From positions 58,433 to 122,432 of the forward strand of contig NZ_MRBK01000010.1 in the NCBI RefSeq assembly GCF_001969815.1: DNA of 64,000 nucleotides. The letters run 5' to 3'. Within the stretch, counting starts at the first letter, position 1; each line of letters begins with the position of its first letter. The translations under genes were made by a program, and so were the position numbers. The stretch comes from Bacillus swezeyi (lineage in GTDB: Bacteria; Bacillota; Bacilli; Bacillales; Bacillaceae). Of this stretch, positions 36,057 to 45,273 are shown piece after piece. The notes under the pieces were generated by a model. It had not been told where the DNA came from, did no database searches, and saw only the letters and a program-made list of their open reading frames with translations.

Positions 36057-37496
36057 TCATCTTCGAAACCGGGCTCTTACTGCCCTTTGATAAACCTTGC
36101 TGACCAAAAAGCTGTAGAACATTCCGCTGATACCGACGGAAACCGCCAGCTGAAGCATGGCGCCGTTTAGCAGGTGTCTGCTTCCTGCGCTCAAGGCCAG
36201 CGCGAGCGCCGCCATCAAGGCCGTCAAGGCCAGCGGTTTGCCGATTGTTTTGAAATAATCGGCCAGATTCAGCTGGATCACATATTTGAGCAGCCACCTT
36301 CCGATAAAGAAGTTGATCAGACTAATCGCGGCATACGTCCAGGCGGTAATCGTCAAGTCTTTCGTCAACACCGCGCCATAGAGAGACAGCCCGTAAAGAA
36401 GCATAACACCGCTGTCCCAGTAAAACGCCAAGTCCGCTCTCCCTTTTGCCAGCAAAACCGATCCGTTCGGATTCATCAGAACCCTGAGCAGGCCGACAAT
36501 GGCTAAAATGTTGAGAACAGGGACGGCCTGAAGCCATTTTTCTCCGAACACAACCTCAATAAACAGGTCGGAAACGGTGGTCAGTCCGATCAGAAGCGGG
36601 AACGAAACCAGTGCGAGAAGCTTTGTCATATTTAGAAATCCTTCTCTTAAAACCCCGTTGTCCCTTTGGTTTTTTGAAAAGACGGGAAAGGCAACTCTTG
36701 TGATAATCGGGTTAATCTTCAAAACGGGAATCGTGATAATCTGGTAGGCCAGGTTATAGATCCCCAAAGCTTCCGCACCGAGAAACCGCCCGATCAAAAT
36801 CATATCAATGTTGGCGCCAAGCCGGTTGACAAGCCGGGAAGCAAGCTGGAACGCGCCAAAAGAGAAAAACTCTTTCACTTCCCGAACAGCAAATACGAAT
36901 GAAGGACGCCATTTTTTTAAATATACAGTAAAAAACAGGATTCCTTTAACAGAATTGAGAAAAACTTGTGACAATGCGTAGGCGATAATCGGATCCGCCA
37001 GAAAAATCAGCACGAGCAGCAGCACAAACGACAAAACCGTTGCTCCGGCTTCAATTTTGCTCAGCACATTAAACTTTAAATCTTTTTGCAGCATATATTG
37101 ATATTGCTGCCCGACCGGAGCGATTAAGAACATCACCGCCAAAATGCGAATGAGCAGCACAAGTTCATCCCGCTGATAAAAATCGGCGATCACCGGACTC
37201 AGGAAAAAGAGGCCGGCAAACAAAAGGAAGCCCGTTATGATATTCAGCCAATACAAAGTCGATAATTGGCGTTCACTGATGTCTTCCTTTTGAATCAAAG
37301 CGGCCCCGAATCCCATATCAAGTACGATTTGCGTAAAAACTGTAACGGTTGTCAGCATCCCGACCAGCCCGAATTCGGCGATGGTCATGATATTGCCAAG
37401 CAGAGCAAACTGTACAATCTGAATCACCGTGATGATCAAAGTTGACAGACTTGTCCATTTTGCACCGCTTAATATTTGTTTCGTAATGGTTGACAT
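36057..37496 (-). CDS. tuaB: Teichuronic acid flippase TuaB
   Basis: A polysaccharide exporter of the MOP/Wzx family, 479 aa with 12-14 hydrophobic segments. The starts STITKQILSGAKWTSLSTLI and FGLVGMLTTVTVFTQIVLDMGFGAALIQKED are typical of PST flippases. It likely moves lipid-linked teichuronic acid units to the outer membrane leaflet. The C-terminal end is basic (KVYQRAVRARFRR), consistent with the positive-inside rule. Second gene of the tua operon. Confidence 0.95.
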   Translation of the reverse strand: MSTITKQILSGAKWTSLSTLIITVIQIVQFALLGNIMTIAEFGLVGMLTTVTVFTQIVLDMGFGAALIQKEDISERQLSTLYWLNIITGFLLFAGLFFLSPVIADFYQRDELVLLIRILAVMFLIAPVGQQYQYMLQKDLKFNVLSKIEAGATVLSFVLLLVLIFLADPIIAYALSQVFLNSVKGILFFTVYLKKWRPSFVFAVREVKEFFSFGAFQLASRLVNRLGANIDMILIGRFLGAEALGIYNLAYQIITIPVLKINPIITRVAFPVFSKNQRDNGVLREGFLNMTKLLALVSFPLLIGLTTVSDLFIEVVFGEKWLQAVPVLNILAIVGLLRVLMNPNGSVLLAKGRADLAFYWDSGVMLLYGLSLYGAVLTKDLTITAWTYAAISLINFFIGRWLLKYVIQLNLADYFKTIGKPLALTALMAALALALSAGSRHLLNGAMLQLAVSVGISGMFYSFLVSKVYQRAVRARFRR

Positions 37497-37519
37497 AGCT
37501 TATTCCTAACTTCCTCGTA

Positions 37520-38179
37520 TTATCTGGCTCCCTCACCAGTCAATACTACTTTAATCGTTTTTACCATAACCTTCAAATCGAGAAGAAAGGTCAAATTTCG
37601 AATGTAATAAAGATCATGCACAAGTTTTTCCCTCGGACTGATATCATAGCCGCCATTAACCTGTGCCAGTCCGGTTAACCCCGGCTTTACAATTAAGCGG
37701 TTTTTAAATCCCGGTATCTCATGGTGGAATTGAGCTGTAAACATCGGCCGTTCAGGCCTTGGCCCGACAAGGCTCATGTCTCCGGCCAGAACATTGATCA
37801 GCTGCGGAAGTTCGTCGATCCTTGTTCTTCTGATAAACGACCCGACGGCAGTGACACGCGGATCATCCTTCTGGGCCCATTTCGCTCCAGATTTTTCAGC
37901 ATCGATTCTCATGGAGCGCAGTTTAATCAGCTTAAAGTGCTTTCCGTCTTTGCCAACGCGTTCCTGTCGATATAGAGGTGAACCGGGAGTCTCTAGAGAA
38001 ATCAGCATACAAAATAATAGGATCACCGGCAGTGTCACTGCCAGACCGATGAGTGATAGGACGATATCCATTGCCCGCTTTATATTCAAATAACGTACTG
38101 CTTTTTCAGATAGAGCACAAGAATAGATTTGCTGGCTTGAGTATTCATGATACATTCTTAAGCTTTTGTCCATACTCAC
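37520..38179 (-). CDS. tuaA: Undecaprenyl-phosphate sugar phosphotransferase TuaA
   Basis: TuaA is a bacterial sugar transferase (WbaP/PglC-like) that starts teichuronic acid units on undecaprenyl phosphate. One membrane segment (about 40-60, MDIVLSLIGLAVTLPVILLF) precedes the soluble catalytic domain with PLYRQERVGKDGKHFKLIKL, FIRRTRIDELPQLINVLAGD, MSLVGPRPERP and VKPGLTGLAQVNG. The start is uncertain among ATG 38185, GTG 38179 and ATG 38173. I use GTG 38179 (GAGG 9 bases upstream); the remembered B. subtilis length (216 aa) suits the last two equally. First gene of the operon. Confidence 0.93.
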   Translation of the reverse strand: MSMDKSLRMYHEYSSQQIYSCALSEKAVRYLNIKRAMDIVLSLIGLAVTLPVILLFCMLISLETPGSPLYRQERVGKDGKHFKLIKLRSMRIDAEKSGAKWAQKDDPRVTAVGSFIRRTRIDELPQLINVLAGDMSLVGPRPERPMFTAQFHHEIPGFKNRLIVKPGLTGLAQVNGGYDISPREKLVHDLYYIRNLTFLLDLKVMVKTIKVVLTGEGAR

Positions 38180-38225
38180 TGACATACACCTCGCGATTGA
38201 TTTGGTACTTTGTGATCTCTGCGTC

Positions 38226-38268
38226 AGTGTAGCATATGAACGTAAACACAATGTAAAGGACTTGTTAA
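38226..38268 (-). promoter_or_regulatory. PhoP box and promoter of the tua operon
   Basis: On the minus strand TTAACA (38268-38263), TTTACA (38257-38252) and TTTACG (38246-38241) repeat with exact 11-bp spacing, matching the PhoP direct repeat TT(A/T/C)ACA-N5. A -10-like TACACT (38231-38226) follows. Activation of tua by phosphorylated PhoP under phosphate starvation is established for B. subtilis. Confidence 0.85.
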
Positions 38269-38380
38269 AGAATATTAATAGTGTTATTTTTTGATAAATT
38301 TGTTTAAATTTCTATTATCATCGATCACCGCCGCTCCTTTTTGTTGAATTAATGGAATTATCATACTATATTTTAAGGCA

Positions 38381-38410
38381 TAAAAAAAGAAGCCGAACGT
38401 CGGCTTCTTT
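38381..38410 (-). terminator. Intrinsic terminator of lytC
   Basis: AAAGAAGCCGA/TCGGCTTCTTT perfect stem with a 3-base loop, followed by T residues on the minus strand. Confidence 0.9.
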
Positions 38411-38451
38411 ACAGCTTTGGCAAACTAATTAAATGTAGATGCCCCTGTCTT

Positions 38452-39939
38452 CTATCTATAATATACTGAAACGGCGTCATTGATCCCTTTTGCCGCTCTA
38501 TCCTTTAAAGTCGCACTTTTTAATTTGCTGGCGTCTGACGAATTTGTGATAAAAGCCGTTTCTATTAAAACGCTTGGCATTTTAGAGTTTTTGATCACAT
38601 AGAATCCAGCTGTTTTTACGCCTCTGTTCCTTGTTCCAAACGCGCTTACGACCCTCGGCTGGATTTCTTCAGCAAGCCGCTTACTGTTGGCGCTTTGATA
38701 GTTTTTATCATAATACGTTTCAGTACCATTTGATGAAGGCGTATATGAATTGGCGTGAATGCTGATAAACAGATCGGCCTTCGCGTTAGCGCCCCTTTTC
38801 ACCCGTTCTTCCAGGGAATAAAAAGTATCGTTTGACCTTGACATCACAGGAAGAGCACCAGCACTATACAGCTTGCTGTTCAATCGCTTGGCGATGTCCA
38901 GGTTAACGTCTTTTTCCTTCAGGCCGTTGCCGATTGCACCCGGATCCTGATCTCCATGTCCCGGATCGATAAATATCGTTTTACCCACGGCCGGATTTTT
39001 AAGCTGGTTCGCCACTTTGGAAGCGACCGAAGGCGTCCCGCCCATTATGGAAAAGTATTTAATACTTTTATCGCCGATGAATGTTCTCGGTTCCTTTGAT
39101 AAATTTTCTCCGTTCGTCAGAATGATCGCTTTATTTTGTTTTGCAGCAAGGGCGGCTCCACTAATAGAATCAGCATATTTAAATCCGTTGCTTACATAGG
39201 TGTTGCTTGTGCTTAAACTAAACTTCTTTGCGATATTCACAGAAAGGTCATAGCGATTTTTTCCGCTGATTCGAGTCGGAGAAGGAAGTTTACGATATAA
39301 AGTGCTGTTTATGCTTCCTGTGCTCCCTATCACGAATGTCTGTTTAATGCCTTTGCTTTTCATTGCCTCAGAGGTATAGCTGTTTAACGTTTTTTGATTT
39401 GTAAACAAGATCGGGTAACCATTTTTAGCAGCATACGGAATGACGGCGATTGGATCTGCATATAAGAATCCGTTTGCTATTACCGCTTTTGAAGTGCTTG
39501 ACATAGATTTAGCCACTTTTGCCGCTGTATCATAACGGTTTTTCCCGGCAATTCTTTTGACCGTGATCCCGAGATTTTTGATTTGGCTGGCTACTCTGTT
39601 CGATACAGCAGGAGTTCCCCCAATAATATATACAGTTTTCGTCTTTAATTCTTTTAAACGAGACTTCGTTTCAGAAGACAGATTTTTAGAGTTCGTTAAC
39701 AAAAGCGGTGCATTTTTCTGATAAGCAAAAGGCGCTGCGGAAATGGCATCCGCATAAGCCCCTCCGCCTACAACCACTGCCGTGCTGGCGCTTGACCAGC
39801 CTTTTTTGGATGCCTGTACTGCTGTGTCATATCGGTTTTTCCCAGCAATTCTGCTTGCTGTGTTATCTGCCAATGCAGAAGGTATAAATAGAACAAGTCC
39901 TAATAAACATATCGGGAGGACTTTAAAAATTCTACGCAA
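38452..39939 (-). CDS. lytC: N-acetylmuramoyl-L-alanine amidase LytC (major autolysin)
   Basis: LytC cleaves the MurNAc-L-Ala bond in the wall. The 495-aa secreted protein has a signal peptide (RIFKVLPICLLGLVLFIPSA). Three cell-wall-binding type 2 repeats each begin RI(A/S)GKNRYDTA at about 30, 130 and 222, and the C-terminal zinc Amidase_3 domain has FIDPGHGDQDPGAIG, DLFISIHANS and the Glu in SVLIETAFITN. The start is a TTG with GGAGGG 7 bases upstream. It is separated from lytA by a gene-free gap where B. subtilis has lytB. Confidence 0.97.
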   Translation of the reverse strand: MRRIFKVLPICLLGLVLFIPSALADNTASRIAGKNRYDTAVQASKKGWSSASTAVVVGGGAYADAISAAPFAYQKNAPLLLTNSKNLSSETKSRLKELKTKTVYIIGGTPAVSNRVASQIKNLGITVKRIAGKNRYDTAAKVAKSMSSTSKAVIANGFLYADPIAVIPYAAKNGYPILFTNQKTLNSYTSEAMKSKGIKQTFVIGSTGSINSTLYRKLPSPTRISGKNRYDLSVNIAKKFSLSTSNTYVSNGFKYADSISGAALAAKQNKAIILTNGENLSKEPRTFIGDKSIKYFSIMGGTPSVASKVANQLKNPAVGKTIFIDPGHGDQDPGAIGNGLKEKDVNLDIAKRLNSKLYSAGALPVMSRSNDTFYSLEERVKRGANAKADLFISIHANSYTPSSNGTETYYDKNYQSANSKRLAEEIQPRVVSAFGTRNRGVKTAGFYVIKNSKMPSVLIETAFITNSSDASKLKSATLKDRAAKGINDAVSVYYR

Positions 39940-40342
39940 AGCGATCCCTCCATCTTTCTTTCAAAAATTTAAAATGTAAATCAACTAAGTTCTAAACATG
40001 ATAATACGTGAAAATAGATCGTTCATTTCAATTAATGATATGAATCTTGTACATCACTCTGCATCGGCTGACCATATAGCGCTGGAGGTGTCTTGATCAA
40101 AAGGTTAATTTATGAAGATTTTTAGAGGCATGCCCGTGAGAAAACCCCAATCTTTATCCGATTCACGTTGATGATCTGAGTTAGACTCCTTTACTGACCT
40201 TTAACTGATCATTCCATAATATGAGATTGTTTCGTTTGTTCTGGATCATGTGCGCCTTGGCTATTTTCTATGTAGCTTTTGGGGCGGACGCCATCATTGC
40301 TCTCCGCCCTTTATGACAAAAAGTACGAGCTAATTGATGTCT
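39940..40342. other. Gene-free gap between lytA and lytC
   Basis: About 400 bases with stops in all frames and no protein I recognise. A GGGCGGA/TCCGCCC hairpin (40282-40310) lies just after lytA but lacks a T-run. GCCGATGC on the minus strand near 40060-40067 resembles a sigma-D -10 without a matching -35. This is the place of lytB in B. subtilis. Confidence 0.6.
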
Positions 40343-40642
40343 CTATTTCACACTCTCAATTTTTTTTAATTCAAGCTGGCCTTTCTCATTTTTTTTATAA
40401 TTGACTTTCACTTTTTCGCCGTCTTTTAATTGGTCGATGTCACCTTCGTAATCACCGACAATATTTAAACTGACAGGTTCATTATTAATTTTCACTTCGA
40501 TTGTATGAGAATCAGCCAACCCCACAAACGTTCCTTCCTCAGTCTGAACTTCATTTGTTTGACTTCCTTGTTTGGATTGTTCAGCAGTTCCGCAGCCTGC
40601 CAAAAGAACTAAGAAGAACATCAATGCGGCTAGTTTTTTCAT
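40343..40642 (-). CDS. lytA: Small lipoprotein LytA
   Basis: A 99-aa membrane-anchored protein, first gene of the lytABC operon in B. subtilis and thought to assist autolysin secretion. The lipoprotein signal MKKLAALMFFLVLLAGC has its lipobox LAGC with Cys at about 17. The mature acidic domain (EGTFVGLADSHTIEVKINNE...VKVNYKKNEKGQLELKKIE) is beta-rich. I choose ATG 40642 with AGAGGTG 8 bases upstream, not the in-frame start at 40675. It is divergent from tagU, as in B. subtilis. Confidence 0.9.
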   Translation of the reverse strand: MKKLAALMFFLVLLAGCGTAEQSKQGSQTNEVQTEEGTFVGLADSHTIEVKINNEPVSLNIVGDYEGDIDQLKDGEKVKVNYKKNEKGQLELKKIESVK

Positions 40643-40661
40643 TTTTATCACCTCTTGTTTT

Positions 40662-40686
40662 TTATCGACAAACATTTTTAATTTTA
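40662..40686 (-). promoter_or_regulatory. Possible sigma-D promoter of lytA
   Basis: GTCGATAA (40669-40662) on the minus strand fits the sigma-D -10. A TAAA (40686-40683) lies 13 rather than 15 bases upstream. The B. subtilis lytABC operon is sigma-D dependent, which supports it. Confidence 0.45.
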
Positions 40687-40758
40687 AAGAAAATAAAAGG
40701 ATTTTGAAACATTCTTAAGTTCTATTTCGTCAAGTTGTAATGTGAAAGAAAAAATAGG

Positions 40759-40787
40759 TTGTTTCTAAGAATTTTAAAATCTATAAT
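40759..40787 (+). promoter_or_regulatory. Sigma-A promoter of tagU
   Basis: TTGTTT (40759-40764), 17-base spacer, TATAAT (40782-40787), about 33 bases before the tagU ATG with its AAGGTGAGG ribosome site. Confidence 0.7.
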
Positions 40788-40819
40788 CAAGTAAGATAAA
40801 AAAATAAGGTGAGGAATCT

Positions 40820-41746
40820 ATGAGAGCTGAAAAAAGAAAAAAGAAAAGGAAAGTCTTTTTCATTATTTTAACAATTATAGGCTTATTCGTTTTAGGTACC
40901 GGCGGCTATGCGTACTATCTCTGGAATAAAGCTGCCTCAACTATCGCAAGCATACATGAAGACCTTGGAAAGTCCGATAAAAGAGACAAACAGGTTGACG
41001 TTAACAGCAAGGATCCAATTGCCGTGTTAATCATGGGTGTAGATGAAAGAGAAGGCGATAAAGGACGGGCCGACTCTCTTATTTATATGACAGTTAACCC
41101 TAAAACGAATAAAACAGAAATGGTAAGTATTCCGCGTGACACATATACCGAAATCATCGGTAAAGGAAAGATGGACAAAATCAACCACTCCTATGCCTTC
41201 GGAGGAACCCAAATGACCGCGGACACGGTTGAAAACTTTTTGGATGTACCTGTTGATTACTTTGTAAAAGTGAATATGGAAAGCTTCAAAGATATTGTCG
41301 ATACACTCGGCGGAATTACAGTAAACAGCACGTTTGCCTTCAGCTATGACGGACATTCTTTCAGCAAAGGGGAAATTACCCTGAATGGAGAAGAAGCGCT
41401 TGCCTATACCAGAATGAGAAAACAGGATCCGAAGGGCGATTTCGGAAGACAGGAGAGACAGCGTCAGGTCATTGAAGGCATCATTAAAAAAGGTGCAAAC
41501 ATCTCATCCGTTACTAAATTCGGCGATATGTTCAAAGTGATTGAAGATAATGTCAAAACAAACCTTACTTTTGATGACATGTGGGATATTCAGTCAAACT
41601 ACAAATCAGCCCGCAATAATGTCATCCAGCATCAGCTGAAAGGCCAGGGCACAAAAATTAACGGGATTTATTACTATCAAGTGGACGAGAGCGACCGCGA
41701 GGCGATTTCTGATGAACTGAAGGAAAGTTTGGCACTTAAAAATTAA
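40820..41746 (+). CDS. tagU: LCP-family wall polymer ligase TagU (LytR)
   Basis: TagU transfers teichoic acid from undecaprenyl-PP to peptidoglycan and was first described as LytR, attenuator of lytABC. The 308-aa protein has a lysine-rich cytoplasmic tip and one membrane segment (about 13-33). The LCP domain has LIMGVDEREG, GRADSLIYMTVNPK, SIPRDTYTEIIGKG, DKINHSYAFGG and YTRMRKQDPKGDFGRQ (the Arg/Asp residues that hold pyrophosphate and magnesium). It is divergent from lytA. A shared terminator separates it from convergent mnaA. Confidence 0.96.
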   Translation: MRAEKRKKKRKVFFIILTIIGLFVLGTGGYAYYLWNKAASTIASIHEDLGKSDKRDKQVDVNSKDPIAVLIMGVDEREGDKGRADSLIYMTVNPKTNKTEMVSIPRDTYTEIIGKGKMDKINHSYAFGGTQMTADTVENFLDVPVDYFVKVNMESFKDIVDTLGGITVNSTFAFSYDGHSFSKGEITLNGEEALAYTRMRKQDPKGDFGRQERQRQVIEGIIKKGANISSVTKFGDMFKVIEDNVKTNLTFDDMWDIQSNYKSARNNVIQHQLKGQGTKINGIYYYQVDESDREAISDELKESLALKN

Positions 41747-41750
41747 CGAA

Positions 41751-41788
41751 ACCAGCTCCACATCACAAAAATGTGGAGCTGGTTTTTT
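41751..41788. terminator. Terminator between convergent tagU and mnaA
   Basis: ACCAGCTCCACAT (41751-41763) pairs perfectly with 41771-41783. TTTTTT follows on the plus strand. It overlaps the last bases of mnaA, and the flank on the mnaA side is less T-rich. Confidence 0.85.
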
Positions 41789-42929
41789 AATTTTCCTTAA
41801 AAGGGAGCGGTTTGTCAGTCCGATAGCCAAAACGGTAGAGTATTTCTTCGACAATGCGCTTTGATGCTTTTCCATCGCCGTATGGATTTGAAGCTTGGGA
41901 CATTCTATGATATTCTTCATGATCTTCTAACAGCTGCTTTGTCAGCTGATATACATTTTCTTCAGCCGTCCCGGCCAGTTTTAATGTTCCTGCTTTTACG
42001 CCTTCCGGTCTCTCTGTCGTATCTCTTAATACAAGAACCGGTTTTCCAAGGGAAGGTGCTTCTTCTTGAACACCGCCGGAGTCGGTCAAAATGAAATGAG
42101 CTCTAGAAGCAAAATTATGAAAATCGATTACCTCAAGCGGCTCAATTAGGTGAACTCTATCCAAGCCACTAAAATACCGATCTGCAGCTTGTCTAACAAC
42201 AGGATTTAAATGTACGGGATACACCACTTGCACATCAGGATATTCTTCTGTGATCCGCCGGATCGCACGAAACATATTTTCCATCGGTTCGCCCAAATTT
42301 TCGCGGCGATGTGCGGTTAAAAGAATCATCCGGTCGTTGTCCATCTTATCAAGAAGCGGATGTGAGTATTTCTCCCGAACCGTTGTGTTCAAGGCATCTA
42401 TGGCTGTGTTCCCAGTAACGAAAATGGATTCAACTTTTTTATTTTCCCTTAATAAATTGTTCTCCGCCTGATTTGTTGGCGCAAAGTGAAAATCTGCAAT
42501 CGCCCCAGTCAACTGACGGTTCATTTCTTCAGGAAATGGAGAGTATTTGTTACCCGTCCTTAATCCAGCTTCGACATGACCGACTGAAATCCTGTGATAA
42601 TAAGCAGCCAGACTTCCCGCAAAAGTAGTCGTCGTATCACCGTGCACAAGAACAAGATCAGGTTTAATCTCTTGGAAGAGCTGATCTAATTTTGTAAGGG
42701 CATTTGACGTAATTTCAGCCAATGTCTGCCGTTCCTTCATAATATTAAGATCAAAATCAGGCCGAATATGAAATGCTTCAAGCACCTGATCAAGCATCTG
42801 CCTGTGCTGGGCAGTCACTGTCACATATGATGAAATTTCTGGGTGTTTTCTTAATTCCAGCACAAGAGGCGCCATTTTAATCGCTTCAGGTCTAGTGCCG
42901 AATATAGTCATGATCTTTAGTTTTTCCAT
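41787..42929 (-). CDS. mnaA: UDP-N-acetylglucosamine 2-epimerase MnaA
   Basis: MnaA makes UDP-ManNAc, the donor for TagA in teichoic acid linkage-unit synthesis, and potentially the substrate of the UDP-ManNAc dehydrogenase at 57 kb. The 380-aa cytoplasmic enzyme has KIMTIFGTRPEAIKMAPLVL, LVHGDTTTTFAGSLAAYYH, VGHVEAGLRTGN, TAHRRENLGEPMENMF and TDSGGVQEEAPSLGKPVLVL. I place the start at ATG 42929 (MEKLKIMT), with AAAGG upstream and the exact B. subtilis length. The frame extends to 42959 without family support. Confidence 0.96.
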   Translation of the reverse strand: MEKLKIMTIFGTRPEAIKMAPLVLELRKHPEISSYVTVTAQHRQMLDQVLEAFHIRPDFDLNIMKERQTLAEITSNALTKLDQLFQEIKPDLVLVHGDTTTTFAGSLAAYYHRISVGHVEAGLRTGNKYSPFPEEMNRQLTGAIADFHFAPTNQAENNLLRENKKVESIFVTGNTAIDALNTTVREKYSHPLLDKMDNDRMILLTAHRRENLGEPMENMFRAIRRITEEYPDVQVVYPVHLNPVVRQAADRYFSGLDRVHLIEPLEVIDFHNFASRAHFILTDSGGVQEEAPSLGKPVLVLRDTTERPEGVKAGTLKLAGTAEENVYQLTKQLLEDHEEYHRMSQASNPYGDGKASKRIVEEILYRFGYRTDKPLPFKEN

Positions 42930-43048
42930 TTTAGCATTTACCTTTCCTTTCCCAGACAATCTGTAGCTTGTATTTTATAATAACATTAATTGTTTTCATA
43001 TATCATTATTTTTTCCTAAACAGAATAATTTCTTTGTTTTGTTGATAC

Positions 43049-43074
43049 GTGTGAAAAAACTCGAATTGTGGTAA
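43049..43074 (+). promoter_or_regulatory. Possible sigma-B-like promoter of gtaB
   Basis: GTGTGA (43049-43054), 13 bases, GTGGTAA (43068-43074) resembles the sigma-B pattern GTTTAA-N13-15-GGGTAA only roughly. B. subtilis gtaB has a sigma-B promoter, which is the main reason to list it. Confidence 0.35.
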
Positions 43075-43120
43075 AGTTTAAGGTATCGATCACATACACT
43101 TTAAGGAAGGTGCTTTACTA

Positions 43121-43999
43121 ATGAAAAAAGTAAGAAAAGCAATTATTCCAGCGGCTGGGCTTGGAACCCGCTTTTTGCCGGCTACCAAAGCAATGCCGAA
43201 AGAAATGCTTCCGATTGTCGACAAGCCGACCATCCAATACATAGTTGAGGAAGCCATTGAATCTGGCATCGAAGATATCATTATTGTAACAGGTAAAGGA
43301 AAGCGTGCCATCGAAGACCATTTCGACCATGCGCCTGAACTTGAACGCAACCTTGAAGAAAAAGGCAAAAATGAACTACTTGAAAAAGTTCAAAAAGCGT
43401 CTAATATGGCTGATATCCATTATATTAGACAAAAAGAGCCAAAAGGACTCGGACACGCAGTCTGGTGCGCCCGTAACTTTATCGGCAATGAGCCTTTTGC
43501 CGTTTTGCTTGGAGATGACATCGTTCAAGCTGAGACACCAGGGCTGCGTCAGCTGATGGATGAATATGAAAAAACCCTTTCTTCCATCATCGGTGTTCAG
43601 CAAGTGCCCGAAGATGCCACACACCGTTACGGAATCATCGATCCGCTGACAAAAGAAGGCCGAAGATATCAAGTAAAGAACTTTGTTGAAAAACCAAAGC
43701 CTGGAACAGCTCCTTCTAATTTGGCGATTCTCGGCCGCTACATCTTTACGCCTGAAATCTTTATGTATCTGGAAAAGCAGGAAATCGGAGCCGGCGGAGA
43801 AATTCAATTGACAGATGCGATTCAAAAGCTGAATGAAATTCAGCGCGTATTTGCTTACGACTTTGAAGGCAAACGATATGACGTCGGTGAAAAACTTGGG
43901 TTTATTCAAACGACACTTGAATTTGCCATGCAGGATCAAGAACTGAAAACTCAGCTTGTTCCTTTTATAGAAAATCTTTTAAACAAAGAAGAGATTTAA
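43121..43999 (+). CDS. gtaB: UTP-glucose-1-phosphate uridylyltransferase GtaB
   Basis: GtaB makes UDP-glucose for teichoic acid glucosylation (TagE), glycolipids and UDP-glucuronate (TuaD). The 292-aa enzyme has the nucleotidyltransferase signature [20 protein letters not shown], the uridine-binding [30 protein letters not shown] and [28 protein letters not shown] lies about 12 bases before the ATG. Flanked by mnaA and the tag cluster. Confidence 0.97.
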   Translation: MKKVRKAIIPAAGLGTRFLPATKAMPKEMLPIVDKPTIQYIVEEAIESGIEDIIIVTGKGKRAIEDHFDHAPELERNLEEKGKNELLEKVQKASNMADIHYIRQKEPKGLGHAVWCARNFIGNEPFAVLLGDDIVQAETPGLRQLMDEYEKTLSSIIGVQQVPEDATHRYGIIDPLTKEGRRYQVKNFVEKPKPGTAPSNLAILGRYIFTPEIFMYLEKQEIGAGGEIQLTDAIQKLNEIQRVFAYDFEGKRYDVGEKLGFIQTTLEFAMQDQELKTQLVPFIENLLNKEEI

Positions 44000-44004
44000 A
44001 AAAC

Positions 44005-44038
44005 AAAAAAACTGGCATTCTAACCTGCCAGTTTTTTT
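44005..44038. terminator. Terminator between gtaB and tagB
   Basis: ACTGGCA/TGCCAGT stem extended by A/T pairs, with TTTTTTT on the plus strand and a matching A-run on the other side. It serves the convergent gtaB and tagB transcripts. Confidence 0.85.
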
Positions 44039-44061
44039 GTATGATAAACGTTATATCCTTT

Positions 44062-45237
44062 TTATCCCTCACTCCTGACACTTTCAACAGTCTCCGAATG
44101 TGTCAGCAATTGATGAATAAAATCAAGCAGCTTTCTGCTGGAATGCCCTTGTGAATATCGATTCCACTCCGTTGCAAAACGTTGAATCTTTTCATTTTGT
44201 TTATCGGTCTTTTTTAATTCTTCAAGCAGTTCATCCCGGTCAGAACAAGCTTTTCCGGGTATCACCATTTCAAAGTCATCGATTAATCCGCGCTTTTCGT
44301 CATATTCAACCATGTCATACGTATAAAACAGCATCGGCTTATTTAACAATGCGAATTCAAAAGGAACCGAAGAATAATCTGAAATCAGTATGTCACACAC
44401 GTATAATAGGTCTTTTAAGGGAAGGTCTGAAACATCTTTAAAATAGCCTTCACTCTCGTCCAGTTTTATGTCTTTGCGCACAGCAGGATGCAGTTTTACC
44501 ATCAGCACGTATTCTCCGTTTAAACCTTTTGAAAGCTGTTCTTTTGTAAACGGGAGATTGAGGCTTGTCATGTCGTAGTCCCTGTAGGTCGGAGCGTATA
44601 GAATGACTTTTTTATTTTGAACAGGGGGAGCCTGTGGTTCAAAATGAAAATACTGATCAGTTAACGGGACTCCCGTTCGCAAAAACTGTTCTTCTTTCGC
44701 GCCAAATGACCGTTTGAAAATCTCCACCATCTTGTCTGATCCTACGGTGATATAATCAAATGAACGGTATACCTTTTTAAACCTTTTTAAATCAGCCACT
44801 GTTCTATGTTTATTCGAGACATCCTCAAGTCCGAATTTTTTAAGTGCACCATTAGCATGCCAAACCTGAATGCATTTCGTCTGCGGCCGATTGTTCAGTA
44901 CGCTCGTCAGCAAAAAGTAGTTATCTGTAATTACACATTTGCTTCTAAACATATGATAAACAGCCTGTATGATATGAAAAGGGTTTTTTTCATTTATACA
45001 TTTTGATGGAACAGCCGGGAATTCTTTTGCAAGAGAAACAGCATGCTGAGTATACAAAACGTAGACTTCAAATGGTTTGTTTGTTTTCTTTTCATATTCA
45101 GTCAGCAGTTCTGTCGCATTATCCTGGAATGAAACGAGAAGGACGGCCCTGTTCCGCGGCTTAATCCACCTTAAAATAAAGCCGATTATTGACAGTCCTG
45201 CCGAATAAAAAATAATCAGTAAAGAACGTATATTCAT
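44062..45237 (-). CDS. tagB: Teichoic acid glycerol-phosphate primase TagB
   Basis: TagB adds the first glycerol phosphate from CDP-glycerol to ManNAc-GlcNAc-PP-undecaprenol. The 391-aa protein has an N-terminal hydrophobic/amphipathic segment for membrane association, then the TagF/TagB domain with VWHANGALKKFGLEDV, YAPTYRDYDMT, MVKLHPAVRKDI (catalytic His region) and ILISDYSSVPFEFALL (Ser/Asp phosphate contacts). It starts at ATG 45237 with a weak ribosome site. It lies 36 bases after tagA on the same transcript. Confidence 0.95.
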   Translation of the reverse strand: MNIRSLLIIFYSAGLSIIGFILRWIKPRNRAVLLVSFQDNATELLTEYEKKTNKPFEVYVLYTQHAVSLAKEFPAVPSKCINEKNPFHIIQAVYHMFRSKCVITDNYFLLTSVLNNRPQTKCIQVWHANGALKKFGLEDVSNKHRTVADLKRFKKVYRSFDYITVGSDKMVEIFKRSFGAKEEQFLRTGVPLTDQYFHFEPQAPPVQNKKVILYAPTYRDYDMTSLNLPFTKEQLSKGLNGEYVLMVKLHPAVRKDIKLDESEGYFKDVSDLPLKDLLYVCDILISDYSSVPFEFALLNKPMLFYTYDMVEYDEKRGLIDDFEMVIPGKACSDRDELLEELKKTDKQNEKIQRFATEWNRYSQGHSSRKLLDFIHQLLTHSETVESVRSEG

Positions 45238-45273
45238 CCTTCAACCCAATCTCTTCATAAAGTTCAAATTTTA

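Noticed and set aside
39940..40342. Possible remnant of lytB
   Set aside because: I looked for in-frame pieces resembling the LytB C-terminus on the minus strand and found only short frames broken by stops. No remnant can be claimed.
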